The notes beneath the pieces are model-generated. The model worked only from the letters and a program-made list of their open reading frames with translations, was not told the origin of the DNA and did no database searches. Below are positions 18,139 to 27,578 of a stretch of 55,905 nucleotides of DNA, piece after piece (position 1 is the stretch's first letter; each line of letters begins with the position of its first letter). Made by a program: the position numbers and the translations under genes. The stretch is from Prochlorococcus sp. AG-355-N18 (lineage in GTDB: Bacteria; Cyanobacteriota; Cyanobacteriia; PCC-6307; Cyanobiaceae), in assembly GCA_003278535.1 (NCBI GenBank), contig QCEG01000009.1, positions 1-55,905 on the forward strand. Reading direction: 5' to 3'.

Positions 18139-19995
18139 TTAGATATTTGCGCCAGCGGCAATTTTAACAAGTCTTACAACTCCTTTTTCAGTTACTTTTT
18201 TTGCAATTTTTATACCCATTTCTTTTGTGTAGGGCTCATTTAAAAGTCTAGGAACTCTTTTAAGAAAAATGTCACTTGAATAACCGGGTATTTTTTGTAA
18301 AATCTCTAAAAAATTTCTCAAGGGTTCTGCATACATTAAAAGGTCACTCAAGTTGTTGTTTTCGTTAATAGTATTTAATTTAATTGATTGTGGAAGATAG
18401 TTATTCAAATTTTTCAATATCTTTAGACTAAGTAAATCTATCTGATTTGTTAAACCTTCAACTATCTCATTTCTAAGAAATCCTCCATTTGGAGAAAAGA
18501 GAAGATTTATAACTTCGTCTAAAAGTTTTTCTAAATCTAGATTAGTTTGCTTTGCAGCGTTAGAAAGCAGATCTTCTAACCGGTCCCATTTAAATTGTTT
18601 ATTATCAAAAAGCATTTCTTTCAGGCTTTCCCTTAATTGCGGATCAGGGTCTTCCATCAATCTTCTTGCAAAATAAGGATAAGCTGCGCCTAATATTTTG
18701 AAGTTTGGATCTACACTTAAAGCTATTCCTTCTAATGTAAGTAGTGACCTAATAATAAGTGCATAGTATGGGGGTAGTTTGAAAGGGAATTTATACATAA
18801 CACCAGACATATCGTCTGTAACGCTCTTAAAATCCATTTTCGAAACTCCTTGTTCAACGGCGTTAATGAAAACATCTTGAAATGCTGGAACAATGGGTTC
18901 TAGATTAACTTCTTCTGATAAAAATCCCAACTTTACGAAATCTTGAGACAATTTATCGAAGTTTTTATTTACTAAATGTACTACTGCTTGAATTAATCCT
19001 GACCTAGATTCTCTGGAAACCTCGCTCATCATTCCAAAATCTAGATAACATAATCTTCCATCTTCTAAAGCTAATAAGTTACCAGGATGTGGGTCTGCAT
19101 GAAAAAAACCATGTTCTAAAAGCTGTTCTAAACTGCATTGGACCCCTATATCAATCATTTCATCAGGATTAATTCCTAATTTTTTTACGTCTTCTAAATT
19201 TGTTAATTTTGTACCGTCTATCCATTCCATTGCTAAAACTCTTCTTGAAGTTATTTCTTTATAAATTTTTGGTACCGCAATCATTTTATTATGTTTATGC
19301 ATATCTCTAAATTTTTCTGCATTTGCAGCTTCGTTTAGATAATCCATCTCTTCAAAAACTCTTTTGCCTAATTCATCAATCAAAGCAACTAGATCACTTC
19401 TTATTAATCCGATATTGTTTTTAAGCCAATAAGCAATATTTCTAACTATGTAAAGATCTAAGGTTATTTGTTCTCTTAAGCCTGGTCGTTGTACTTTTAT
19501 TGCAACGATCTCTTCATTCTTTAATTGAGCTTTATGTACTTGCCCTAAAGAGGCAGCGGAAATTGGGTATTTATCAATTTCTAAAAAAATTTCATTTATT
19601 TTATATCCTAAATCTTCTTCAATTAATTCCATAGCTTTATCGCCATCAAATCCAGGGAGTTGATCTTGCAATTCAGATAATTCTTCTAGAAGAATCCCTG
19701 GAATTATATCTGGTCTTGTTGATAAAGCTTGGCCTGCCTTAACAAATGCAGGCCCAAGTTCTACTAACAAATTTGTTAATTCTCGTGCTCTAAATCTTGC
19801 TTGCTGTTCATTTTTCAATCTTCCAGTTAATTTATCCCAACCCACGGAGAAGATGTAAGCAAAAATTGGTATGAGTGTTTGCCAAAGTCTTTTTAAAAGC
19901 CTTTTAGGATTTTTTTTGTAAATTTTGGAAATTGTATCTGGATCGTAAGTTAAGAGTCCAGATACCTCAATAAAATCAGTAAAATCTTCTTTCAT
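18139..19995 (-). CDS. ABC1/UbiB-family atypical kinase
   Basis: Atypical protein-kinase-like ATPase. Family members support quinone and isoprenoid lipid metabolism, and plastid relatives act at plastoglobules. Hallmarks are visible: KAGQ at 86-89, the Ala-rich nucleotide loop SAASLGQVHKA at 146-156, the VAIK lysine at 167, the catalytic-loop equivalent HADPHPGN at 299-306, and the metal-binding LDFG at 318-321. At 618 aa, with weakly hydrophobic C-terminal helices, it resembles other cyanobacterial ABC1K proteins. It is divergent from recN across 68 bp and heads a run with DUF1400 and thrC. The substrate is unknown. Confidence 0.92.
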   Translation of the reverse strand: MKEDFTDFIEVSGLLTYDPDTISKIYKKNPKRLLKRLWQTLIPIFAYIFSVGWDKLTGRLKNEQQARFRARELTNLLVELGPAFVKAGQALSTRPDIIPGILLEELSELQDQLPGFDGDKAMELIEEDLGYKINEIFLEIDKYPISAASLGQVHKAQLKNEEIVAIKVQRPGLREQITLDLYIVRNIAYWLKNNIGLIRSDLVALIDELGKRVFEEMDYLNEAANAEKFRDMHKHNKMIAVPKIYKEITSRRVLAMEWIDGTKLTNLEDVKKLGINPDEMIDIGVQCSLEQLLEHGFFHADPHPGNLLALEDGRLCYLDFGMMSEVSRESRSGLIQAVVHLVNKNFDKLSQDFVKLGFLSEEVNLEPIVPAFQDVFINAVEQGVSKMDFKSVTDDMSGVMYKFPFKLPPYYALIIRSLLTLEGIALSVDPNFKILGAAYPYFARRLMEDPDPQLRESLKEMLFDNKQFKWDRLEDLLSNAAKQTNLDLEKLLDEVINLLFSPNGGFLRNEIVEGLTNQIDLLSLKILKNLNNYLPQSIKLNTINENNNLSDLLMYAEPLRNFLEILQKIPGYSSDIFLKRVPRLLNEPYTKEMGIKIAKKVTEKGVVRLVKIAAGANI

Positions 19996-20063
19996 AACTT
20001 TATATATTTAAAACCTTTATTTTTTTAAAAAAGAAGTTAATTTTTTTATATGGAAGAATTATC

Positions 20064-21743
20064 ATGTTAGTAAAACTAAAAATAGAAAATATTGCGTTAA
20101 TAGAAATTATAGAAATTAATTTCGAAAAAGGTTTGAATATCATAACTGGTGATTCAGGTTCAGGAAAATCTTTAATTTTGGATTCCCTAAATGCTTTATT
20201 TGGTGGAACTAATATACCCCTAAAACATTTAATACGTCCAGGAAAAGATGGTTGCGTTATTGAGGCGATATTTTCTTCTTCTTTTCAAATTAATAATTGG
20301 TTAATTAGAAATGGTTTTGAAATATCTTCTTCAGAACTACAAATTAAAAGAGAATCTTATAGAAAAAATAAAAAAATCATATCCAAATACAGCCTTAATG
20401 ATCTACCAATTAATAGACAATCATTAGAAAAACTTGGAGGATTTCTAATAGATTTTGCAGGTCAATCTGACACTTTTATCTTTGATTCTTTAGATAAGAG
20501 AAGACTAATTATTGATGACTTATGTTCTCAAGAATCGAGAGATACTAGCGAAAGGATTAAAAGTATATGGGGAGAAACTAAAGTGTTAAAAGGCTTAATG
20601 GATGAAAAAATAGAATTTTCTAGGAAGCAAGAAGAAAAAAATTTAGCAATTAAACATATGTTGAAGAGTTTAGAAGAAGCGGATTTAAATTCAAGTGAAG
20701 AAATTTTAGAATTAGAGGTATTAGAAAATAAACTTGTAAATAATCTTGAAATTAATAATTCAATTAAATCATCATTAAGAAACTTAAACAATTTCAGTGA
20801 TGATGAACCGTCAGTAACTTCTTTTGTAAATCAATCATTAAAGATTTTAAATAAAACAGCAGATTTCGATTTAAAGATTCAAAAATTTAGAGAGAAATTA
20901 TTAAATATTTATGCTGATGTTGAAGATTTAATTTTTAATTTAAAATCATATTTGCAAGAAATTGAAAATCATGAATCTAATCTTCCAGAAATACAAAAAA
21001 GATTATTCTTTTTAAAAAACTTAGAGAGAACTTTTTCATTGAATCTAACTCAATTAATTGAAAAGCGCGATCAATTAAAAACTTATTTTCAACAAAATGA
21101 TCAAGGTAATGAGATTTCCATGATTAAAGCTCAAATAGAGAATTTACAAAGTAATTTAAATTCTTTATTTGTTATCCAATCTACTGAAAGAAAAAAAATT
21201 GCTAAACAGTTACAAAATTCAGTAATGTCAATTTTAAGCAATTTAGGTTTAGAAAATGCAAATTTTTCAATTCAATTTTCTGAGTGCAAGCCTTCTGGCG
21301 ATGGAATTGACGATATAAATTTTTTGTTTTCGGCTAATCCTGATCAGAAGCTTGCTCCATTATCAAATGTTATTTCTGGTGGAGAAATGTCAAGATTCTT
21401 GTTAGCTATTAAATCAAGTATTTCTAAAAAACCCAATACTTTCTTTTTAGATGAAATTGATAGTGGTTTAAGTGGTAAATCTCTATTTTCTTTGGTGGAG
21501 CTTATAAAAGAAATTTCTAAAAATCAACAAGTCTTATGTATTACACATCAGCCATTCCTCGCTGCTAGGGGATCAGCTCATTTCAAAGTTAATAAAAATG
21601 TAATTAATGGGATAACTTATACTTCAATCGCAAAACTAACTACAAAAAATCAAAGAAAAAATGAACTAATAGAACTCATAGGTGGAAGTTCATGCGAAGT
21701 AAACGAATATGCTTCTAGACTTCTTGATCGCTCAACTGCGTAA
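20064..21743 (+). CDS. recN: DNA repair protein RecN
   Basis: SMC-like ATPase for double-strand-break repair. Walker A is GDSGSGKS at 29-36. A long coiled-coil region spans roughly residues 150-385. The C-terminal ABC signature is SGGEMSRFLLAIK and Walker B is FFLDEIDSGLSG, followed by the H-loop ITHQP. At 559 aa it fits the family. The ATG at 20064 gives MLVKLKIENIALIE, the expected RecN beginning. uvrA follows on the same strand after 54 bp, making a compact repair-gene pair. Confidence 0.96.
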   Translation: MLVKLKIENIALIEIIEINFEKGLNIITGDSGSGKSLILDSLNALFGGTNIPLKHLIRPGKDGCVIEAIFSSSFQINNWLIRNGFEISSSELQIKRESYRKNKKIISKYSLNDLPINRQSLEKLGGFLIDFAGQSDTFIFDSLDKRRLIIDDLCSQESRDTSERIKSIWGETKVLKGLMDEKIEFSRKQEEKNLAIKHMLKSLEEADLNSSEEILELEVLENKLVNNLEINNSIKSSLRNLNNFSDDEPSVTSFVNQSLKILNKTADFDLKIQKFREKLLNIYADVEDLIFNLKSYLQEIENHESNLPEIQKRLFFLKNLERTFSLNLTQLIEKRDQLKTYFQQNDQGNEISMIKAQIENLQSNLNSLFVIQSTERKKIAKQLQNSVMSILSNLGLENANFSIQFSECKPSGDGIDDINFLFSANPDQKLAPLSNVISGGEMSRFLLAIKSSISKKPNTFFLDEIDSGLSGKSLFSLVELIKEISKNQQVLCITHQPFLAARGSAHFKVNKNVINGITYTSIAKLTTKNQRKNELIELIGGSSCEVNEYASRLLDRSTA

Positions 21744-21797
21744 AATAAAAAAAATTCTACTATAATAACCTTTTTAAATCATAATTTAGATTTAAAC

Positions 21798-24701
21798 ATG
21801 GTTAATAAAGTTGATAGTAGTTTTGGAGAGGATAACTCAATTAATATTAGGGGAGCTCGTCAGCATAATTTAAAAAATATTGATCTTTCTCTACCTAGGA
21901 ATAAGTTTATAGTTTTTACAGGCGTGAGTGGAAGTGGCAAAAGTTCTCTGGCCTTTGATACTATTTTTGCTGAAGGTCAAAGAAGATATGTTGAGAGTCT
22001 TTCTGCATACGCAAGGCAATTTTTGGGTCAAGTAGATAAACCAGATGTTGACAATATTGAAGGTTTATCACCAGCTATTTCAATTGATCAAAAATCTACA
22101 AGTCATAATCCTCGATCAACAGTTGGAACAGTAACGGAAATACAAGATTATTTAAGATTATTGTTTGGTCGTGCTGGTGAGCCTCATTGTCACCATTGTG
22201 GGATACCAATTGCGCCTCAAACAATTGATGAAATGGTGGATCAAATTCTTCTTTTACCAGAAGGAACAAGGTACCAATTGTTGGCTCCTGTTGTAAGAGG
22301 TAAGAAAGGAACACATACAAAATTGATAAGCGGACTAGCTGCTGAAGGATTTGCTAGGGTAAGAATCAATGGAGAGGTAAGAGAACTTGCTGATAGTATT
22401 GAATTAGATAAAAATCAAATTCATAATATTGAGGTAGTAGTCGATAGATTAATTGCAAGAGAAGGCATACAAGAAAGATTAAATGATTCTCTCCAAACTT
22501 GTCTCAAAAGAGGGGATGGCTTAGCAATAGTAGAAGTTGTTCCAAAAAAAGGAGAAAACTTACCTTCTAACTTAGAAAAAGAAAAACTTTACTCAGAAAA
22601 TTATGCATGTCCTGTACATGGATCTATTGTTGAAGAACTTTCTCCTAGATTATTTTCTTTTAATAGCCCATATGGGGCCTGTCCAGATTGTCATGGGATT
22701 GGTTATTTAAAAAAATTTACTGCAGTTAGAGTTATACCTGATAAAACATTACCTGTTTATGCTGCAATAGCTCCTTGGAGTGAAAAAGATAATACTTATT
22801 ACTTCTCTTTACTTTATTCTGTAGGACAAGCTTATGGTTTTGAATTAAAAACTCCTTGGAAAGATTTAAGTGATTTGCAAAAAAAAGTTCTACTTTTGGG
22901 ATCAGATAAACCAATATTAATTCAAGCTGATAGTCGTTTTAAAACTTCTAGTGGTTTTGAAAGACCTTTTGAGGGGATTTTGCCAATATTAGAAAGGCAA
23001 TTGAATGAAGCAAATGGAGAATCAGTTAAACAAAAATTAGAAAAGTATCTAGAATTAGTTCCCTGTAAGACATGTTCTGGAAAAAGATTAAGACCTGAGG
23101 CTTTGGCAGTTAAACTTGGTCCGTACAACATTACTGATTTAACTTCTATAAGCGTTTCTGAAACTCTAAATCACGTAGAGCGCATCATGGGCTTAGGTAA
23201 GATAAAGAAAGAAAATATATCTTTATCAGAAAAACAAAAGCAGATAGGTGAATTGGTTTTAAAAGAGATTCGTTTACGTTTGAAGTTTTTAATTAATGTA
23301 GGTTTAGATTATTTGACTTTAGATAGACCGGCTATGACTTTGTCTGGTGGTGAGGCTCAGCGTATTAGATTGGCTACACAAATAGGTGCAGGTCTTACTG
23401 GCGTTTTATATGTATTAGATGAACCAAGTATTGGTTTGCATCAGAGAGACAATGACAGATTATTAGAAACACTAAAAAGCTTAAGAGACTTGGGAAATAC
23501 TTTGGTTGTCGTTGAACATGATGAAGATACTATGAAATCCGCAGATTATTTAGTAGATATTGGTCCAGGGGCAGGTGTTTATGGTGGGGAAATTATTGCT
23601 AAAGGATCTTATCAAGATGTCTTAAATTCAGAAAAGTCATTAACTGGAGCTTATCTTAGCGGTAGGAAATCGATTCCTACTCCAAAAGAACGTAGATCAT
23701 CTGTAAAAAAAAGTTTAATTTTAAATAATTGTTCTAAAAATAATTTAAAAAATATTTCTGTTGAATTTCCTTTAGGAAGGTTAGTTTCTGTAACTGGTGT
23801 GAGTGGAAGTGGAAAGAGCACTTTGATAAATGAATTACTTCATCCTGCATTATGTCATTCTCTAGGTTTAAAAGTCCCCTTTCCTCAAGGTGTAAAAGAG
23901 TTAAAGGGTATAAAGGCAGTCGATAAAGTTATAGTTATTGATCAATCTCCAATAGGAAGAACTCCAAGATCAAATCCTGCTACATATACTGGTGCTTTTG
24001 ATCCTATAAGGCAGATATTTACTGCCACAGTAGAAGCAAAAGCAAGAGGTTATCAGGCTGGTCAATTTAGCTTTAATGTGAAAGGAGGAAGATGCGAAGC
24101 TTGTAAAGGTCAGGGAGTCAATGTAATTGAAATGAATTTTCTACCTGATGTGTATGTTCAATGCGAAGTATGTAAAGGAGCTCGTTTTAATAGGGAAACT
24201 CTTCAGGTGAAATATAAAGGTTTCAATATATCTGATGTTTTAGAGATGACTGTTGAACAAGCTGCAGAAACTTTTTCTGCTATACCTCAAGCTGCTGATA
24301 GATTATCTACATTGGTTGATGTTGGCTTAGGATATGTCAAATTAGGCCAGCCAGCTCCTACATTATCTGGTGGAGAGGCTCAAAGAGTTAAGTTAGCTAC
24401 GGAATTGTCAAAAAGGGCTACTGGAAAAACTTTATATTTGATTGATGAACCAACTACAGGGTTAAGTTTTTATGATGTTCATAAATTAATGGATGTGATA
24501 CAACGTTTGGTAGATAAAGGTAATTCAGTTATTGTTATTGAACATAATTTAGATGTTATTAGATGTTCAGATTGGATTATCGATTTAGGACCTGATGGAG
24601 GGGACAAAGGAGGAGAAATCATTGCAGAAGGTATTCCCGAGGATGTAGCTAAAAACCCTACAAGTCATACAGCAAAATATCTTAAAAAGGTTCTGAAATA
24701 A
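21798..24701 (+). CDS. uvrA: excinuclease ABC subunit A
   Basis: Damage-sensing ATPase of nucleotide excision repair. Two ABC modules are present with Walker A GVSGSGKSS near residue 42 and GVSGSGKST near 670, and two LSGGEAQR signatures. The second zinc module is complete (CEACKGQG ... CEVCKGA). In the first zinc module the first pair is C-x2-H (ACPVHGS) rather than the usual C-x2-C, while the second pair (CPDCHG) is normal. I recall this change as common in cyanobacteria. At 967 aa it has normal length. It lies downstream of recN. Confidence 0.98.
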   Translation: MVNKVDSSFGEDNSINIRGARQHNLKNIDLSLPRNKFIVFTGVSGSGKSSLAFDTIFAEGQRRYVESLSAYARQFLGQVDKPDVDNIEGLSPAISIDQKSTSHNPRSTVGTVTEIQDYLRLLFGRAGEPHCHHCGIPIAPQTIDEMVDQILLLPEGTRYQLLAPVVRGKKGTHTKLISGLAAEGFARVRINGEVRELADSIELDKNQIHNIEVVVDRLIAREGIQERLNDSLQTCLKRGDGLAIVEVVPKKGENLPSNLEKEKLYSENYACPVHGSIVEELSPRLFSFNSPYGACPDCHGIGYLKKFTAVRVIPDKTLPVYAAIAPWSEKDNTYYFSLLYSVGQAYGFELKTPWKDLSDLQKKVLLLGSDKPILIQADSRFKTSSGFERPFEGILPILERQLNEANGESVKQKLEKYLELVPCKTCSGKRLRPEALAVKLGPYNITDLTSISVSETLNHVERIMGLGKIKKENISLSEKQKQIGELVLKEIRLRLKFLINVGLDYLTLDRPAMTLSGGEAQRIRLATQIGAGLTGVLYVLDEPSIGLHQRDNDRLLETLKSLRDLGNTLVVVEHDEDTMKSADYLVDIGPGAGVYGGEIIAKGSYQDVLNSEKSLTGAYLSGRKSIPTPKERRSSVKKSLILNNCSKNNLKNISVEFPLGRLVSVTGVSGSGKSTLINELLHPALCHSLGLKVPFPQGVKELKGIKAVDKVIVIDQSPIGRTPRSNPATYTGAFDPIRQIFTATVEAKARGYQAGQFSFNVKGGRCEACKGQGVNVIEMNFLPDVYVQCEVCKGARFNRETLQVKYKGFNISDVLEMTVEQAAETFSAIPQAADRLSTLVDVGLGYVKLGQPAPTLSGGEAQRVKLATELSKRATGKTLYLIDEPTTGLSFYDVHKLMDVIQRLVDKGNSVIVIEHNLDVIRCSDWIIDLGPDGGDKGGEIIAEGIPEDVAKNPTSHTAKYLKKVLK

Positions 24702-24902
24702 GCAAATCCTTGTTGTATTTCTTTTTATTTTAATTATTTCAGCAATATGAAATTCTTTTTTAAAGGGGTATAAAACTCCTCTATAACTACTTTTTTGAAA
24801 ACTTTCATATTAAAAAAATTTCAAATCATAATGCTTTCTTAATATTTCCTTAGAAAATTCAGCTTATTTGTATTAAAGGCCGTCGATCGGAGGTTTTACT
24901 GA
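24702..24902. other. 201-bp spacer between uvrA and the SPS-like gene
   Basis: No gene is visible. It contains a weak hairpin (24764-24780) and, just before the next gene, a relatively GC-rich patch GGCCGTCGATCGGAGG at 24878-24893. That patch includes a good Shine-Dalgarno GGAGG at 24889-24893, nine bases before the ATG. The promoter of the SPS-like gene is expected here but I cannot place its boxes. Confidence 0.5.
24764..24780 (+). terminator. weak hairpin after uvrA, possible terminator
   Basis: AGGGGT (24764-24769) can pair with ACTCCT (24775-24780) through six pairs including one G-U, with a 5-nt loop. The run of six T (24791-24796) begins ten bases later, further than in a classic intrinsic terminator. 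It is the best hairpin in the spacer, but weak. Confidence 0.3.
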
Positions 24903-26312
24903 ATGAGGTTGAAATTTTTACATTTACATTTACATGGTCTTATACGTTCTAAAAATCTTGAGTTAGGCAGGGATGCAGATACAGGAGGGCAAACACAATA
25001 CGTTTTAGAGTTAATTAAAAGCTTGGCTAATACTGCAGAAGTTGATCAAGTAGATTTAGTTACTCGTTTAATAAACGATCCTAAAGTAGACGATGAATAT
25101 TCTCAAGAAGAAGAATTTGTAGAACCTGGAGTGAAAATTTTAAGATTCAAATTTGGACCTAATAAATATTTAAGAAAGGAATTGCTTTGGCCTTATTTAG
25201 ATCATTTAACTGAAAGACTCATTTCTTACTATAAAAAAAACAAAAAGCCTAATTTCGTTCATGCACATTATGCAGATGCTGGATATGTAGGAGTTAAACT
25301 AAGTAAATCCTTAAATGTCCCTCTTATTTTTACTGGTCATTCTTTAGGAAGAGAGAAAAAAAGGAAATTGCTTGATACTGGTTTAAAAAATAATCAAATA
25401 GAAAAACTTTATTCTATAAGTAAAAGAATTGAGGCAGAAGAAAAAGCATTGCAGTCTGCTGATATTGTCGTTACAAGCACTAAACAAGAATCAGTGTATC
25501 AATATTCCCAATATTCTTCTTTTTCACCTCACAAAGCTAAAGTTATTCCTCCTGGTGTTGATCATAATAAATTTCACCATATTCACTCCACAAGCGAGAC
25601 AGCCGAAATTGATAACATGATGAAACCTTTTCTAAAGGATTCTACTAAACCTCCATTTTTAACTATTTCTAGAGCTGTACGAAGAAAAAATATTCCATCT
25701 TTGATTGAAGCATATGGAAGATCTGAAAAATTAAAAAGAAAAACTAATTTAATTCTGATTTTAGGTTGTAGAGAGAATACTTCAAAACTTGACCCTCAAC
25801 AAAAAGATGTTTTCAATAATATTTTTGAAACAATTGATAAATATAATTTGTATGGAAAGGTAGCTTATCCAAAAAAACATCTTCCAAGTCAGATTCCTGC
25901 TTTATATAGGTGGGCTGCTAGCAGAGGTGGTGTATTTGTAAATCCAGCTTTAACAGAGCCTTTTGGTTTAACTCTTCTTGAAGCTTCTTCATGTGGATTG
26001 CCAATAATTTCAACAAATGATGGAGGGCCAAAAGAGATTCGTTCAAAATGTGAAAATGGACTTCTAGTAGACGTTACTGATATTAATGAGTTGAAAGTTA
26101 TTCTTGAAAAAGGGATATCAAATAATAATCAGTGGAAATTATGGAGCAGAAATGGAGTTGAGGGTGTTAACAGGCACTTTAGTTGGAACACTCATGTAAG
26201 CAATTATTTATCAGTACTTACTGAAGAATTGTCAAATTCAAATAGTTATTCTTCATCAGACATTAAACAAAGTTGTTTAAAAGGGACTTCCTCACTTATA
26301 AAACCCCATTGA
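24903..26312 (+). CDS. sucrose-phosphate synthase-like glycosyltransferase (GT4)
   Basis: GT-B glycosyltransferase predicted to make sucrose-6-phosphate from a nucleotide-glucose and fructose-6-phosphate, for compatible solute or carbon storage. The N-terminus is characteristic of SPS: HGLIRSKNLELGRDADTGGQ at 11-30. SRAVRRKN at 256-263 holds the phosphate-binding basic residues, and the E-x7-E pair is E352/E360 in EPFGLTLLE. At 469 aa it has only the synthase domain, with no C-terminal HAD-type sucrose phosphatase. A separate phosphatase would be needed. The start is supported by GGAGG nine bases upstream. Its last 67 bp overlap the small gene on the opposite strand. Confidence 0.87.
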   Translation: MRLKFLHLHLHGLIRSKNLELGRDADTGGQTQYVLELIKSLANTAEVDQVDLVTRLINDPKVDDEYSQEEEFVEPGVKILRFKFGPNKYLRKELLWPYLDHLTERLISYYKKNKKPNFVHAHYADAGYVGVKLSKSLNVPLIFTGHSLGREKKRKLLDTGLKNNQIEKLYSISKRIEAEEKALQSADIVVTSTKQESVYQYSQYSSFSPHKAKVIPPGVDHNKFHHIHSTSETAEIDNMMKPFLKDSTKPPFLTISRAVRRKNIPSLIEAYGRSEKLKRKTNLILILGCRENTSKLDPQQKDVFNNIFETIDKYNLYGKVAYPKKHLPSQIPALYRWAASRGGVFVNPALTEPFGLTLLEASSCGLPIISTNDGGPKEIRSKCENGLLVDVTDINELKVILEKGISNNNQWKLWSRNGVEGVNRHFSWNTHVSNYLSVLTEELSNSNSYSSSDIKQSCLKGTSSLIKPH

Positions 26313-26491
26313 TCAAAAACCTCAGGATCAGGGTGAAGAATTAGTTGATTATTTTGAGTTTTCTTTAGTTTAAAGCCCTTCTTAGAAAGTTTTTTCATTA
26401 AGTTAGCAGTTTCTTCAAATCTTGATGCCATTGCATCTAGACTTGAGCAGTCACTTGTTAATCCATTATCTTTCCATGTAAAAAAATTCAT
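26246..26491 (-). CDS. small conserved protein of unknown function
   Basis: An 81-aa soluble protein I do not recognise by name. It begins MNFFTWKDNGLT, has a basic helical centre (SRFEETANLMKKLSKKGFKL) and an acidic, aromatic C-terminus (WGFISEEVPFKQL). There is no signal peptide or membrane segment. I support it as real for three reasons. It fills the space between mraY and the SPS-like gene. It starts 10 bp after the mraY stop on the same strand. And its sequence has a balanced, non-shadow composition with a defined Trp-containing C-terminal motif. It overlaps the SPS-like gene by 67 bp tail-to-tail. Confidence 0.7.
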   Translation of the reverse strand: MNFFTWKDNGLTSDCSSLDAMASRFEETANLMKKLSKKGFKLKKTQNNQLILHPDPEVFDQWGFISEEVPFKQLCLMSDEE

Positions 26492-26501
26492 AACAGATTT
26501 T

Positions 26502-27578
26502 TCAAAGATTGATTTTTAAAACTATACCTAAAATTACAAGTAAAATGTTGATTTTCCAAAAATTTTCAACTATTTTTTGTTCTTTCATTCCTTTAATTTC
26601 AAAGTGGTGGTGAAGTGGGGCCATTAAAAATATGCGTTTACCTCTATGAAATAATTTTTTTGTAATCTTAAAAAACCCTACTTGAATCATTACTGATAAC
26701 GATTCAATAATAAATATTCCTGAGAAAATAGATAAGGTAAAAACACTATTGGTTAATAACGCTATAGCACCCAGAATTGCTCCGATACTTAGAGATCCTG
26801 TGTCGCCCATAAATATTTTTGCAGGATATTTATTATACTTCAGAAATCCTAAGCATATGCCGCACATCGAGAAACATAAGATGCTAAAAACAAAAAGTTC
26901 TTGCTGTTCTTTCAGTAATATTTCTATTCCTAGTCCATAAAAGACAATCCCACTGCATCCAGCTGCTAATCCATCTAGTCCATCAGTCAAATTTACTGAA
27001 TTACTTATGCCCACAAGTACTAAAAAAGAAACTGGCAAAATGAAAATATCCATATTTATTCCCCAGGAGTCAGAAACTGTTATTAATGGACTGATTAAAT
27101 TTTTTTCATAGGCTAACAATATAAAAATTATTGAGATGACACTTTGTAAGATAAATTTCTGATTTGTTTTTAAACCTGTGTTTTCTTTTCTTTTAATGCT
27201 TAAATAATCATCTAAAAATCCTGTAATAAAGAAACCAAAAACAGTAAGGAATAAAAGAAATAATTTTAGGGAACCTAAAATGATAGTTATTATCAAAAGT
27301 AAAATTAAAAAAGGGATTATCATAAAAATCCCACCCATTGTTGGAGTATCACTTTTTATAAAGTGATTAGCTGGGCCTTCATTCCTAATATTTTGAAGTA
27401 AATTAAATTTTTTGATAATCTTTAGACCATTTTTCGTTGTAAAAATAGAAATAAAGAAGAATAGTATGTAAACTCCTGTAAAAATAAAATTATTAAAAAA
27501 ATAGGAGGTAACTATTAAAGCAAACGTATTTAATATAAATAAAGATTCAAAGTTAAACTTTTTAATCTTCCCAATCAT
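26502..27578 (-). CDS. mraY: phospho-N-acetylmuramoyl-pentapeptide transferase
   Basis: Integral membrane enzyme that makes lipid I from UDP-MurNAc-pentapeptide and undecaprenyl phosphate for peptidoglycan. About ten hydrophobic segments are visible. Signatures are SDTPTMGG at 76-83, the double Asp in FLDDYLS, NLTDGLDGLAAG, GDTGSL, and the C-terminal MAPLHHHFE motif. At 358 aa it has normal length. Its first 17 bp overlap the end of the DUF3134 gene, so the two are probably translationally coupled, and the 81-aa gene follows. It is not in a mur/fts cluster here. Confidence 0.97.
   Translation of the reverse strand: MIGKIKKFNFESLFILNTFALIVTSYFFNNFIFTGVYILFFFISIFTTKNGLKIIKKFNLLQNIRNEGPANHFIKSDTPTMGGIFMIIPFLILLLIITIILGSLKLFLLFLTVFGFFITGFLDDYLSIKRKENTGLKTNQKFILQSVISIIFILLAYEKNLISPLITVSDSWGINMDIFILPVSFLVLVGISNSVNLTDGLDGLAAGCSGIVFYGLGIEILLKEQQELFVFSILCFSMCGICLGFLKYNKYPAKIFMGDTGSLSIGAILGAIALLTNSVFTLSIFSGIFIIESLSVMIQVGFFKITKKLFHRGKRIFLMAPLHHHFEIKGMKEQKIVENFWKINILLVILGIVLKINL

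Noticed and set aside
24702..24902. tRNA or small RNA gene in the spacer
   Set aside because: No cloverleaf, no CCA-end pattern, and only a weak six-pair hairpin; a small RNA cannot be excluded but is not supported.
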